A DNA stretch of 64,000 bases. Origin: Agrococcus sp. SL85. Lineage in GTDB: Bacteria; Actinomycetota; Actinomycetes; Actinomycetales; Microbacteriaceae. A program made the translations under genes and the position numbers. How positions within the stretch are numbered: the stretch's first letter is position 1; each line of letters starts with the position of its first letter. Shown piece by piece: positions 52,558 to 61,258 of this stretch. The stretch is from assembly GCF_026625845.1 (NCBI RefSeq), contig NZ_CP113066.1:1116001-1180000 (forward strand), given 5' to 3'. The notes under the pieces are model-generated. The model ran no database searches. It had not been told where the DNA came from and saw only the letters and a list, made by a program, of their open reading frames with translations.

Positions 52558-53070
52558 ATGACCGACAGCGCAGCCCTCGCAGCTCCTCGCGCCGTGCCCG
52601 TCGGTGCGCATCCCGCGGCGCACGCCGTCGCCGTCACCGCGGCGCGCTGGCTCGCGGCGGTGGCGCTGCACGCGGTGGGCTTCGCGCTCCTGGCCTGGGC
52701 CGTCGATCCCGTCATCGGCGAGACGGGCGACTGGGGATGGCCGAGGGCCGCGCTCGTCGAGCAGTACGGCCTGCTCTGGGCGCAGACGACGGTCGTGCCC
52801 GCGCTCGTGTGGCTCGCGTACGGGCTCGGCCGCGCCGCGCTCCGTCGTCGCGTCGAGGGCACCGCCTTCGTGCTCTCGGCCGGGGTCGTCGGCCTCGCCG
52901 CGCTCGTGCTCGCGATGCCGCTCGTCGTGCTGCAGGTGCCGGTGCAGGCCGTCGGCATGGCGATCTCGGCCTGGTGCCTCGCGGGCGCGGCCGGCGTCGT
53001 CGTCGTGGCCGCCGTGGCGCGGACCGCGCGCCGCGCCCGCGCCGCCGCGGCGCGCGCGTCCGCCGCCTGA
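52558..53070 (+). CDS. Four-helix membrane protein of unknown function
   Basis: This 170-residue protein has four hydrophobic segments (LAAVALHAVGFALLAWAVDP, TTVVPALVWLAYGLGRAALR, FVLSAGVVGLAALVLAMPLV and AISAWCLAGAAGVVVVAAVA) and a basic C-terminal tail. The ATG at 52558 gives a sensible cytoplasmic N-terminus. The stop codon TGA overlaps the first bases of a family 2 palindrome. No family is recognised. Confidence 0.6.
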   Translation: MTDSAALAAPRAVPVGAHPAAHAVAVTAARWLAAVALHAVGFALLAWAVDPVIGETGDWGWPRAALVEQYGLLWAQTTVVPALVWLAYGLGRAALRRRVEGTAFVLSAGVVGLAALVLAMPLVVLQVPVQAVGMAISAWCLAGAAGVVVVAAVARTARRARAAAARASAA

Positions 53071-53133
53071 TCTCGACGTCTCCGCGCGCATCCCGACCCC
53101 GGATCCGGGCGCGAGATGCGCGCCGAGACGTCG
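53069..53133. repeat. Palindromic repeat, family 2 copy iii
   Basis: GATCTCGACGTCTCCGCGCG at the left and CGCGCCGAGACGTCGGG at the right, with a CCCCGGATCCGGG core. It starts within the TGA stop of the plus-strand membrane gene and ends 18 bp from the stop of the convergent gene at 53151. Confidence 0.85.
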
Positions 53134-53150
53134 GGCTCGGGGCCTGCAGG

Positions 53151-53489
53151 TCAGAGGGAGGCGGTGGCGACGGCGAAGGCGGTCCAGCAGCCGACGAGCG
53201 CGAGCAGCGGGCCGGCGATCGCCCAGCGCCGCCGCATCGCCGCGGCCGCCGCGCCCACGCCGTTGCCGACGAGCGTCGCGGCGAGGATCGCGATCCAGTA
53301 GCCCTGCCGCACGGCCCCGTCGTCGACGCCTGCGGCGTCCGCCGCCTGCTGCAGGCCGCCGTCGCCGATGGGCGCGAGCATGAGCACGCCCAGCACGTTG
53401 AGGAACACGAGCGCCCACGTGGCGACGCGCAGCCGCAGCTCGGGCGTCCACTCGCGCCGCGGCTCCAGCTCCTCCTCGTCCCAGGTCAC
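53151..53489 (-). CDS. Small three-helix membrane protein
   Basis: This 112-residue protein has a charged N-terminus (TWDEEELEPRREWTPELRLR), then helices VATWALVFLNVLGVLMLAPI, YWIAILAATLVGNGVGAAAA and WAIAGPLLALVGCWTAFAVA. It has a GTG start at 53489. It lies 14 bp downstream of xthA on the same strand, probably in one transcript. The function is unknown. Confidence 0.6.
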   Translation of the reverse strand: MTWDEEELEPRREWTPELRLRVATWALVFLNVLGVLMLAPIGDGGLQQAADAAGVDDGAVRQGYWIAILAATLVGNGVGAAAAAMRRRWAIAGPLLALVGCWTAFAVATASL

Positions 53490-53503
53490 GGTCCGGCCCC
53501 GGC

Positions 53504-54316
53504 TCAGAAGATCATCGGGCGGTCGTCGTCGAGCTCGGTGTCGAGGTCGAGGTCGACGACCACGGGCACGTGGTCCGAGGGGGCGTCGCCCGCGCGCTCG
53601 GCGCGGTCGATCGAGGCCTTCGCGACGAGGTCGGCGAGCTCGGGGGAGCCCAGCACGAAGTCGATCCGCATGCCCTCGCCCTTGTTCCAGCGGCCCGCCT
53701 TGTAGTCCCAGTAGGTGTACCCGGGGGCGCGGTCGCGCACGACGTCGACGAGGCCCGCGTCGAGCATCGCGCGGAAGGCGTCGCGCTCGGGCTGCGAGAC
53801 GTGCGTCGAGCCCTCGAAGGCGCCGATGTCCCAGACGTCCTCGTCGAGCGGCGCGATGTTGTAGTCGCCCATGAGCGCGAGCGGCTGCCCGCCCCACGTG
53901 CGCACGTGGCCGGCGAGGATGCGCAGCCAGTCGAGCTTGTAGCCGTAGTGCGCGTGCGCGAGCTCGCGGCCGTTCGGCACGTAGAGGCTCCACAGCCGCA
54001 CGCCCTCGACCGTCGCGGCCATCGCGCGCGCCTCGACCACCGGGTCGCCGGTGTTCGCGTAGCCGGGCTGCTCGGGGAAGTCGCGCACGACGTCGGTCAT
54101 CGGCAGGCGCGAGGCGATCGCGACGCCGTTCCACTGGTTGTGGCCGTGCGCCTGCACCTCATAGCCCGCGGCCTCGAAGACCTCGTACGGGAACTGCTCG
54201 GTCGTGCACTTGATCTCCTGCATGGCGAGCACGTCGACGTCGCTGCGCTCGAGCCAGTCGACGATGCGGGCCGTGCGGGCGCGCACGGAGTTCACGTTCC
54301 AGGTGGCGATGCGCAT
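53504..54316 (-). CDS. xthA: Exodeoxyribonuclease III
   Basis: This 270-residue metal-dependent nuclease of DNA base-excision repair cuts at abasic sites and degrades from 3' ends. MRIATWNVNSVRAR, LAMQEIKCTTEQFP (metal-binding Glu), LWSLYVPNGR, LMGDYNIAP and the C-terminal SDHVPVVVDLDLD are the EEP-fold motifs of XthA. WDYKAGRWNKGEGMRIDFVL is the XthA/NAPE loop. The length is normal. The ATG is at 54316. It is divergent from the maleylpyruvate-isomerase-like gene. Confidence 0.93.
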   Translation of the reverse strand: MRIATWNVNSVRARTARIVDWLERSDVDVLAMQEIKCTTEQFPYEVFEAAGYEVQAHGHNQWNGVAIASRLPMTDVVRDFPEQPGYANTGDPVVEARAMAATVEGVRLWSLYVPNGRELAHAHYGYKLDWLRILAGHVRTWGGQPLALMGDYNIAPLDEDVWDIGAFEGSTHVSQPERDAFRAMLDAGLVDVVRDRAPGYTYWDYKAGRWNKGEGMRIDFVLGSPELADLVAKASIDRAERAGDAPSDHVPVVVDLDLDTELDDDRPMIF

Positions 54317-54389
54317 GAGGCGAGCCTACGGCCCGCGCGCCAGCGGCGATCCGGATGGGGGACACAGCCCCAGGGTGCACCATGGGTCG

Positions 54390-54938
54390 ATGACCTCCCC
54401 CCGGGATCGCTTCCTCATCGCGCTCGACCTCTTCTCCGCAGAGGCGCGCGCCGCCGCCGACGGGCTCGGGCGGCGCTCGGCCTGCTCGGGCTGGACGATC
54501 GGCGACGTCGTCCGGCACGTCACGGGCGTGCAGCGCGAGCACGCCGGCGTGGCGCTGCTGCAGGAGGAGGAGGCGGCGCCGTCGGCGCCTGTCGACGAGA
54601 CCGAGGCGCTCGACGCGTGGGAGCTGCTCTCGGCCGAGCTGCGCTCCGCCGCCGTCGACGCCGAGGACGACGCCTTCGGCGAGCTCGCGATGCCGACGCT
54701 CGACCTCGCGCTGCACGCGTGGGACATCCGCTGGGGCACGATCGGCAACGGGCTCGGGCGCAACCTCGAGTTCCCGCGGGCGCTGCTGGAGTGGATGGAG
54801 GAGTTCCGCTGGCACGCCAACGAGGCCTCGGTGCGGGGCCCCGGCATCTTCGCCGCCGCCGTGGTGCCGCCCGACGGCGCCACCGCCTCCGAGCGCCTGG
54901 CCGCCTGGGCGGGCCGCGATCCGCGGGTCGCGGCCTAG
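54390..54938 (+). CDS. DinB/maleylpyruvate isomerase-like protein (TIGR03086 type)
   Basis: This 182-residue protein has a four-helix-bundle start DRFLIALDLFSAEARAAADG with SACSGWTIGDVVRHVTGVQR, and a metal-site-like LDLALHAWDIRWGTIG. TIGR03086 proteins of actinobacteria are relatives of mycothiol-dependent maleylpyruvate isomerase, but most have unknown substrates. The ATG at 54390 is in frame with the homology. It is followed by pyrE after 34 bp on the same strand. Confidence 0.78.
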   Translation: MTSPRDRFLIALDLFSAEARAAADGLGRRSACSGWTIGDVVRHVTGVQREHAGVALLQEEEAAPSAPVDETEALDAWELLSAELRSAAVDAEDDAFGELAMPTLDLALHAWDIRWGTIGNGLGRNLEFPRALLEWMEEFRWHANEASVRGPGIFAAAVVPPDGATASERLAAWAGRDPRVAA

Positions 54939-54972
54939 CGGGAGCGCGCGCGGGAGCCTCTAGCCTGGGGGC

Positions 54973-55524
54973 GTGACCGCGCGCGACCAGCTCATCCAGC
55001 TCATCCGCGACGAGGCCGTCTTCCACGGCGACTTCGTCCTCACCTCGGGGAAGCGGGCGTCGTACTACATCGACCTCCGCAAGCTCTCGCTCGACCACCG
55101 CGCGGCGCCGCTCATCGGCGACGTGCTGCTCGACCTCGTCGCCGACATCCCCGACGTCGCGGCGATGGGCGGCCTCACGATGGGCGCGGACCCGCTCGCG
55201 AACGCCGTGCTGCACCGCGGCCTCGCCCGAGGCACCGCCGTCGACGCCTTCGTCGTGCGCAAGCAGCCCAAGGACCACGGCCGCGGCCGCCAGATCGAGG
55301 GCCCCGACCTCGCGGGCAAGCGCGTCGTGGTGCTCGAGGACACGTCGACGACGGGCGGCAGCCCGATCGCAGCCATCGAGGCACTCCGCACGGTCGGTGC
55401 GGAGGTCGTGGCGGTCGCCGTCATCGTCGACCGCGCGACGGGCGCGCAGGCCGCGATCGAGGCGGAGGGCGTGGAGTACCGCGCCGCGATCACGCTCGAC
55501 GACCTGGGCCTCGCCGCGCAGTAG
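54973..55524 (+). CDS. pyrE: Orotate phosphoribosyltransferase
   Basis: This 183-residue enzyme joins orotate to PRPP in pyrimidine synthesis, giving OMP. HGDFVLTSGKRASYYIDLRK and GGLTMGADPLANAVLHRG begin the core, KQPKDHGRGRQIEG forms the mobile catalytic loop, and VVVLEDTSTTGGSPIAA is the PRPP-binding motif. The length fits the bacterial family. It has a GTG start at 54973. Other pyr genes are not nearby. Confidence 0.95.
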   Translation: MTARDQLIQLIRDEAVFHGDFVLTSGKRASYYIDLRKLSLDHRAAPLIGDVLLDLVADIPDVAAMGGLTMGADPLANAVLHRGLARGTAVDAFVVRKQPKDHGRGRQIEGPDLAGKRVVVLEDTSTTGGSPIAAIEALRTVGAEVVAVAVIVDRATGAQAAIEAEGVEYRAAITLDDLGLAAQ

Positions 55525-55608
55525 CCCGCTGGAGCTGACGGCGGCGCCCCGCCGACATGTCAGACTTGTCCTCGGAACTCGTGAGGCGGGCGAACGATCG
55601 GAGGGCGC

Positions 55609-56532
55609 ATGGGCGGCGTGCTCATCGGCTTCGCCATCATCGGCTTCGTCATCCTCGTCGGCTGGCTGCTCGCGCGCCTCGGCATCGTCAGCCAGGAGGG
55701 CCGCCTCGTCCTCAACAAGACGTCGTTCTTCGCCGCGAGCCCCGCCCTCCTCTTCACCGTCCTCGCCGAGGCCGACGTGCGGCTGCTGTTCTCGAGCGTG
55801 CTCGCGGTCGCCGCGCTCGGCTTCCTCGGCGTCTTCCTGCTCTACGCCGTCATCGCGCGCATCTGGTGCACGAAGGATCCCGCGCGCATCGCCCTCGCGG
55901 GCACCGCGGCCGGCTACTCCAACGTGAACAACATCGGCCTGCCGGTGGCGATCTACGTGATCGGCGACGCGCAGTTCGTCGGCCCGATGCTGCTCCTGCA
56001 GCTGCTCGTGCTCGCGCCGCTGCTGCTCGCGAGCCTCGACATCATCACGGCAGGCAGGGCGTCGTTCGTCGGCATCGTCACGCAGCCGCTCCGCAACCCC
56101 ATGCTCATCGGCGGCGCGCTCGGCGCGCTCGTCTCGGCGCTCGGCATCGAGCTGCCCGCTCCTGTGCTCGCGCCGCTCGAGATCCTGGGCGGCGCGGCGG
56201 TGCCGCTCATGCTGCTGGCCTTCGGCATCTCGCTGCGCGGCGACCGGCCGCTGCAGCCGGGCTCGGGCCGCAAGGAGGTGGCGCTCGCGGTCGTGCTCAA
56301 GTCGTTCGTGCTGCCGGCGCTCGTGTACGTGCTCGCGCGCTTCGCCTTCCGGCTCGACGACCAGCTCGTCTACGCCTGCACGGTCATGGGCGCCCTCCCC
56401 ACCGCGCAGAACATCTACCAGTACGCGCTGCGCTACGACCGGGCCACGGTCATCTCGCGCGACATCGTGCTGCTCACGACCGTGCTCTCGCTGCCGGTCA
56501 TGCTGGTCGTGGCCGCGGTGCTGAAGCCCTAG
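55609..56532 (+). CDS. AEC (auxin efflux carrier) family transporter
   Basis: This 307-residue protein has about ten hydrophobic segments. VLNKTSFFAASPALLFTVLA, GTAAGYSNVNNIGLPVAIYV, GGAAVPLMLLAFGISLRGDR and CTVMGALPTAQNIYQYALRY are typical of bacterial AEC carriers, which export malate or other anions. No substrate is assigned. GGAGG lies before the ATG at 55609. It is a plus-strand gene between pyrE and a small membrane gene. Confidence 0.88.
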   Translation: MGGVLIGFAIIGFVILVGWLLARLGIVSQEGRLVLNKTSFFAASPALLFTVLAEADVRLLFSSVLAVAALGFLGVFLLYAVIARIWCTKDPARIALAGTAAGYSNVNNIGLPVAIYVIGDAQFVGPMLLLQLLVLAPLLLASLDIITAGRASFVGIVTQPLRNPMLIGGALGALVSALGIELPAPVLAPLEILGGAAVPLMLLAFGISLRGDRPLQPGSGRKEVALAVVLKSFVLPALVYVLARFAFRLDDQLVYACTVMGALPTAQNIYQYALRYDRATVISRDIVLLTTVLSLPVMLVVAAVLKP

Positions 56533-56561
56533 CGGCCACGGGCGGGGCGTAGCGTGGATCC

Positions 56562-57158
56562 GTGCGCTGGACCGACCGCCTCTACCGGGTGCCGCCCGTG
56601 ATCGCCGGGGGCTCGATCGCCTCGTCCTGGGTCGGCATGCTGCTCGCGTGGGCGGCCGCGGGCTTCGGCGCGGCTGCCGCGGCGCGGTCGGCGGGCATCC
56701 TCATCTCGTTCGACGAGGGCGCGTGCAGCACCTCGGACGCCGTGTGCCAGGTGAGCGGATGGGGCGGGCTGCTGCTCGGGGTCGTCGCGCTCTTCGGCGC
56801 GCCCGTGCTCTCGCTCTTCGCCGCCCGCGGCTTCGGGCCGCCCGTGACATGGTGGGTGCTCGCGATCGGCCTCGGCGCGATCGCCGCCGCACCCTTCTCG
56901 ACGGCCGAGGGCGCGCTGCTCTCGCCGCTGTGGCTGCTGCTGTCCGGCGTCGCGGCGGTCCTCGCGCTGCTGCTCGCCGTCGGGGCGGTGCGGCGCGGCT
57001 GGCCCGCCCTCGTCGGCTGGATCCGCCTCGACGGCCTCGACGCCCGCGAGGTGCCGCTGCGCGCCGTCGACCGGCTGGTGATGGTCGCGGCGCTCGCGGC
57101 GGCGATCGCCGGAGCCGTCTTCGGCGGCCACGTCATCCGCCTCCTCGCCGACGCCTGA
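56562..57158 (+). CDS. Membrane protein of unknown function
   Basis: This 198-residue protein has five hydrophobic segments, including SWVGMLLAWAAAGFGAAAAA, WGGLLLGVVALFGAPVLSLF and LVMVAALAAAIAGAVFGGHV. Between the first two is an outer loop with two cysteines (EGACSTSDAVCQVS). It has a GTG start at 56562, 30 bp after the AEC gene, so co-transcription is likely. No family is recognised. A 63-bp palindrome follows. Confidence 0.6.
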   Translation: MRWTDRLYRVPPVIAGGSIASSWVGMLLAWAAAGFGAAAAARSAGILISFDEGACSTSDAVCQVSGWGGLLLGVVALFGAPVLSLFAARGFGPPVTWWVLAIGLGAIAAAPFSTAEGALLSPLWLLLSGVAAVLALLLAVGAVRRGWPALVGWIRLDGLDAREVPLRAVDRLVMVAALAAAIAGAVFGGHVIRLLADA

Positions 57159-57165
57159 CGAGGAT

Positions 57166-57228
57166 CTCGACCGGGCCTGTGGTCGGCAGGCGCGACATCC
57201 GCGCCCGCGAACCACAGAACCGGTTGAG
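57166..57228. repeat. 63-bp palindromic repeat, family 1 copy E
   Basis: CTCGACCGG to CCGGTTGAG, with core TGTGGTCGGC and a diverged right arm GCGAACCACA. It lies between convergent genes (ends at 57158 and 57255). It is the most diverged of the five copies but has the same length. Confidence 0.8.
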
Positions 57229-57254
57229 GAGGAGGACGAGGAGAGCGGGGAGGG

Positions 57255-58073
57255 TCAGAGGTCGGGGCGCGGCGCGTCGAGCTCCGACTCGGCCGGCGCG
57301 GCGTCGACGAGCTCGAAGACGCCCTGCAGCATCTCGTCGGGCCGGAACGGATAGGTCTCGACGAGCGCGGGGTCGGAGATGCCCGTCATGACGAGCACGG
57401 TGTGGAGGCCCGCCTCCATGCCGGCGATGATGTCGGTGTCCATGCGGTCGCCGATCATGCCGGTGACCTCCGAGTGCGCGCCGATCTTGTTGAGCGCCGA
57501 GCGGAACATCATGGGGTTGGGCTTGCCGACGATGTAGGGCACGCGGCCCGTGGCCTTCGTGATGAGGGCGTTGATGGCGCCCGTGGCGGGCAGGATGCCG
57601 CTCGCGCTCGGGCCGGTCGCGTCGGGGTTCGTCGAGATGAAGCGCGCGCCGCCGGCGATGAGGCGGATGGCCTTCGTGATGGCCTCGAAGGAGTACGACC
57701 GCGTCTCGCCGATGACGACGAAGTCGGGGTCGGTCTCGGTCATCGTGAAGCCGATCTCGTGCAGCGCCGTGATGAGCCCCGCCTCGCCGATCACGTAGGC
57801 CGAGCCGCCCGGCATCTGGTCGTGCAGGAAGTCGGCGGTCGCGAGCGCGCTCGTCCAGATGCGCTCCTCGGGCACGACGAGGCCCGACGCGCGCAGCCGC
57901 GCCGAGAGGTCGCGCGGCGTGAAGATCGAGTTGTTCGTGAGCACGAGGAACTCGGTGCCGGCGTCCTGCCACTGCTGCAGCAGCTCCTGGGCGCCGGGGA
58001 GGGGCCGCTCCTCGTGGACGAGCACGCCGTCCATGTCGGTCAGCCAGCATTCGATGTCGTCGCGCGTGCGCAT
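57255..58073 (-). CDS. HAD-IIA family hydrolase, NagD-like
   Basis: This 272-residue phosphatase has motif I WLTDMDGVLVHE, motif II FLVLTNNSIFTPRDL, motif III Lys in IVGKPNPMMF and motif IV MIGDRMDTDIIAGM. It is a sugar- or nucleotide-phosphate phosphatase of the NagD/AraL group. The C-terminal tail is acidic. It diverges from the pilus locus across a 278-bp gap that contains three tandem repeats. Confidence 0.9.
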   Translation of the reverse strand: MRTRDDIECWLTDMDGVLVHEERPLPGAQELLQQWQDAGTEFLVLTNNSIFTPRDLSARLRASGLVVPEERIWTSALATADFLHDQMPGGSAYVIGEAGLITALHEIGFTMTETDPDFVVIGETRSYSFEAITKAIRLIAGGARFISTNPDATGPSASGILPATGAINALITKATGRVPYIVGKPNPMMFRSALNKIGAHSEVTGMIGDRMDTDIIAGMEAGLHTVLVMTGISDPALVETYPFRPDEMLQGVFELVDAAPAESELDAPRPDL

Positions 58074-58175
58074 GCGGCCAGGCTACGCGCCCCGTGTCAC
58101 CGGCAGGTGAACTCCGAGCGGCAACGAGATTGCAGGGGATGCGCAGGCCCTCCTGCAGAGCCGGCTTGGCGTTCC

Positions 58176-58237
58176 CTGAGCAACCTCAGCCCCACCTGAG
58201 CACTCCTCAACGCGACCTGAGCATGGCTCAACGCCTC
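58176..58237 (+). promoter_or_regulatory. Three tandem 20-21 bp repeats upstream of the pilus locus
   Basis: Units begin CTGAGC at 58176, 58196 and 58217, and each holds a partly inverted TGAGC...CTCA(A/G)C pair: CTGAGCAACCTCAGC, CTGAGCACTCCTCAACG and CTGAGCATGGCTCAACG. The 20-21 bp period is two helical turns. The array starts about 176 bp upstream of the first pilus gene, in the divergent gap with the HAD gene, and may bind a regulator. Confidence 0.5.
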
Positions 58238-58351
58238 CCGAGCGAAGCGGAAAACCGGCCCGGAAGCGCTTCCGAGGCTCGTAGCGTCATGCCTGTCACC
58301 ACGGCTCGGAGCACCTCCGGCCACCACCATCCCGTCACGAGGGAGCAGGCC

Positions 58352-61180
58352 ATGAGCCGGATCGAGCGAGCAGCGTCGCGATCGCGCATCGTCGCGATCG
58401 CAGCGGCGATGCTCGTCGTGCTCGTGACGCTCGTCGCCCCCGTGCAGGCCCCCGCGGCCCAGGCCGTCACCGGTCCCGAGCCGACCGTGTCCGGGCCCTA
58501 CCTCTCGTGGCGCGTGGCCGACTCGACCACCGACGCGCTCGTGGGCGGCGCGAGCTTCGAGGTGCAGCGCAGCCAGCGCTCGCGCAACAACGTGCGTCAG
58601 AACTTCAGCAGCTGGAGCGCGTTCTCGACCATCGCGACGATCGCCGACTGCACGGCCGCCGGCTGCGCGGCCACGGGCGACCGCGATCCCGACGCGGGCG
58701 AGTTCCAGCTGACCAACGGCGTCATCGACAGCACGAACCTGCTGCAGTACCGCTACCAGGTGCGCGAGGTCATCGACCCGGCCGGCTACGGCTTCGACTC
58801 GAGCGCCTTCGTCGCCACCGCCTCCCCCTGGGGCAACGGCGCCCAGAGCCTCGGCACCTTCACCGTCACGCAGCGCGCCGCGGTCTCCTGCACCGCCGGC
58901 ACGATCTACTCGGTGCTCGCCACCGGCGTCGTGCGGCAGATCGTCTTCGGCTCGGGCACGCCCGCCGTCACGACCTTCGGCGGCTGGAACGTGAACAGCA
59001 CCCAGGTCAACTCGCTCGGCATCGGCCGCGACGGCACGAGCATGTACGCGCTCATCCGCGGCACCCTCGGCTCGGCGATCAACGCCGACGTCACCTCGAT
59101 CCTGCGCTACACCGTCGCTGCCGGCTGGGAGGTGCTGCCCGACACCGCGTACGCCACGGGCAACAGCGCCAACCTCATCGCGGGCGCCGTGAGCCTCACG
59201 ACCGGCGAGTACTTCTTCGGAGGCCCCCACCTCTCGGGCGGCGCCTGGTCGTTCCGCCTGCACAAGTTCGACCCCGCCACGGGTGCCTCGAGCTTCGTCG
59301 GCAGCATCGCCACGGGCCAGAGCGTGCTCAGCAACGGCGACATGGCGTTCGACGCGGCCGGCAACCTCATGCTCATCCAGAGCAACGCCGCCGGCACGAC
59401 GCGCTTCATGGTCGCGGCCGACGACCTCGCCGCGGGCACGGGCGGCACGCTGCCCGCCGACACCGCCCCCGCCGGCTCGATCGGCACCGCGATCAACGGC
59501 ATCGCCTACGACGGCGACGCGACGATCTTCGCGGGCGACGGCACCACGGTCCGCCGCTACGACACGACGACCTGGACGCAGATCGGCTCGCCCGCCACCG
59601 GCGTCAACACCTCCGTCACCGCACAGAGCACCGACCTCGCCGGATGCATCGCGCCCGTGACGATCACGGTGCAGAAGCAGGTCGTCGGCCGCGTCGCCGC
59701 CACCGACCAGTTCGCGCTCTCGGTGCGCGAGGGCTCGGCGGGCGACGTGCTTGCCACCGCCACGACGAGCGGCACCGCGACCGGCCTCCAGGCGCAGCGG
59801 ATCACCGCGGTCACCGTGCCGACGTCGGCGAGCTACACGATCGCCGAGACCATGGCCTCCGGCACCGCGGCGAACTACGCCTCGAGCTGGGCGTGCACGA
59901 GCGACGGCGCCCCCTTCGGCTCCGGCACGGGCACCACGATCGGCCTCACGACCCCCGCCGCCCCCGGCGCGAACGTCGTGTGCACCTTCACGAACGCCCC
60001 GCTGGTCACGACGATCTCGATCCGCAAGGACATGCAGGACGTGGACGGCCGGAACGCGGCCCCGCGCCAGGGCTGGACCGTCGGCGCGGCGATCGTCTCG
60101 GGCGCGACCCAGATCGGCCCCGTCACGACCTCGAACCAGTCGACCGCGGCGAACGGCACCGCGAGCTGGACGCTCCGCCACGCGAGCGGCGCCACGAACG
60201 CGCAGGTGACGATCTCCGAGGCGCGGCAGGCGGGCTTCGCGTTCGTGAGCGCCTCGTGCACCGTGCGCACCGCCGCGGGCGCCACGAGCACGGTCGCCCT
60301 CCCCGGCGAGGCCGGCGCGACCCTGACGCTCTCGCCCGGCTCGGCCGTGAGCTGCGTGTTCACCAACAAGGTCAAGGCGACGACGCTCACGCTCGTGAAG
60401 CAGGTCACCTTCGGCACGGCGCCCGCGAACCTGTTCACGCTCACGGCCACCGCGCCCGCCGGCGCCCTCGCAGGGCCCACCGGCGCGAGCGGCGCGGCGG
60501 CGACGACCGGCGCGCGCATCACGCCCGCCGTCGCCTACCGGCTCTCGGAGTCCGGCGGCCCCGCCACCTACGCGCAGGTCGGCAGCTGGACGTGCGTGAA
60601 CCAGGACAACGCGACCGTCCCCGTCTCGACCGCGGGCGACGTCACGGCGGCGCAGGGCGACAGCGTCACCTGCACCGTGCGGAACGCGACGGCGAGCCTC
60701 GTCATCCTCGAGCGCATCGAGGGCTCCACGCAGCTGACTGCCGGCCAGTTCTCGCTCACGAGCACCCCTGCCGCGGGCGTCGCCGGCCTCCAGCCCACGA
60801 CCGTCACCGGCTCCGAGGCCGTCGCCCCCGCGAACACGATCCAGGTGCGGCCCGGCCACGGCTACTCGCTCGAGTCCACCTCGACCGCCGCGTTCATCGG
60901 CCTCCGCTTCGAGCGATACGTCGGCCCCGCGGTGCCGAGCGGCGCGGTCGACCACACGAACCCCAGCTACTGGGTCGCCGCCGACCCCGCGTCGGTCTCG
61001 GTCGCCGCGGCCACGACGAGCATCTACCGCTTCGTCGCCACCAGCCCCACGCCCTTCTCGCTGCCCCTCACGGGCGGGATCGGCGCCGACCAGATCCAGC
61101 TCGTCGGCGGCGGCCTCGCAGCCCTCGCCGTCCTCGCGGGCCTCGCGCTCCTGCTCCACCGCAGGCGCCGCACGGCCTGA
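58352..61180 (+). CDS. LPXTG-anchored pilus tip/adhesin-like protein
   Basis: This 942-residue surface protein has a signal peptide (hydrophobic to APAAQAV), a first domain of about 400 residues with a propeller-like pattern (TMYALIRGTL-type and LHKFDPATGASSFVGS, similar to DUF6923), and then four prealbumin-like units starting near residues 437 (TITVQKQVVG), 554 (TISIRKDMQD), 679 (TLTLVKQVTF) and 780 (SLVILERIEG), each ending in a C-x-x-x-N-x style strand (CTFTNAP, CVFTNKVK, CTVRNATA). The sorting signal is LPLTGGIG, with a membrane helix and RRRR. It is probably the adhesive tip or minor pilin. GAGGGAGC precedes the ATG at 58352. Confidence 0.82.
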   Translation: MSRIERAASRSRIVAIAAAMLVVLVTLVAPVQAPAAQAVTGPEPTVSGPYLSWRVADSTTDALVGGASFEVQRSQRSRNNVRQNFSSWSAFSTIATIADCTAAGCAATGDRDPDAGEFQLTNGVIDSTNLLQYRYQVREVIDPAGYGFDSSAFVATASPWGNGAQSLGTFTVTQRAAVSCTAGTIYSVLATGVVRQIVFGSGTPAVTTFGGWNVNSTQVNSLGIGRDGTSMYALIRGTLGSAINADVTSILRYTVAAGWEVLPDTAYATGNSANLIAGAVSLTTGEYFFGGPHLSGGAWSFRLHKFDPATGASSFVGSIATGQSVLSNGDMAFDAAGNLMLIQSNAAGTTRFMVAADDLAAGTGGTLPADTAPAGSIGTAINGIAYDGDATIFAGDGTTVRRYDTTTWTQIGSPATGVNTSVTAQSTDLAGCIAPVTITVQKQVVGRVAATDQFALSVREGSAGDVLATATTSGTATGLQAQRITAVTVPTSASYTIAETMASGTAANYASSWACTSDGAPFGSGTGTTIGLTTPAAPGANVVCTFTNAPLVTTISIRKDMQDVDGRNAAPRQGWTVGAAIVSGATQIGPVTTSNQSTAANGTASWTLRHASGATNAQVTISEARQAGFAFVSASCTVRTAAGATSTVALPGEAGATLTLSPGSAVSCVFTNKVKATTLTLVKQVTFGTAPANLFTLTATAPAGALAGPTGASGAAATTGARITPAVAYRLSESGGPATYAQVGSWTCVNQDNATVPVSTAGDVTAAQGDSVTCTVRNATASLVILERIEGSTQLTAGQFSLTSTPAAGVAGLQPTTVTGSEAVAPANTIQVRPGHGYSLESTSTAAFIGLRFERYVGPAVPSGAVDHTNPSYWVAADPASVSVAAATTSIYRFVATSPTPFSLPLTGGIGADQIQLVGGGLAALAVLAGLALLLHRRRRTA

Positions 61181-61258
61181 CCCACCCACCCCACAGCCCC
61201 ACAGACCCGGCGCCACGCCGAACCCCGGTCCCCGGACCGGCCCCATCAAGGAGACACC

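Noticed and set aside
1791..57228. Insertion-sequence ends
   Set aside because: The palindromes have no transposase between or near them and no target duplications; they behave as short intergenic repeats.
58176..58237. CRISPR-like array
   Set aside because: Units are only 20-21 bp, contiguous without spacers, and there are no cas genes.
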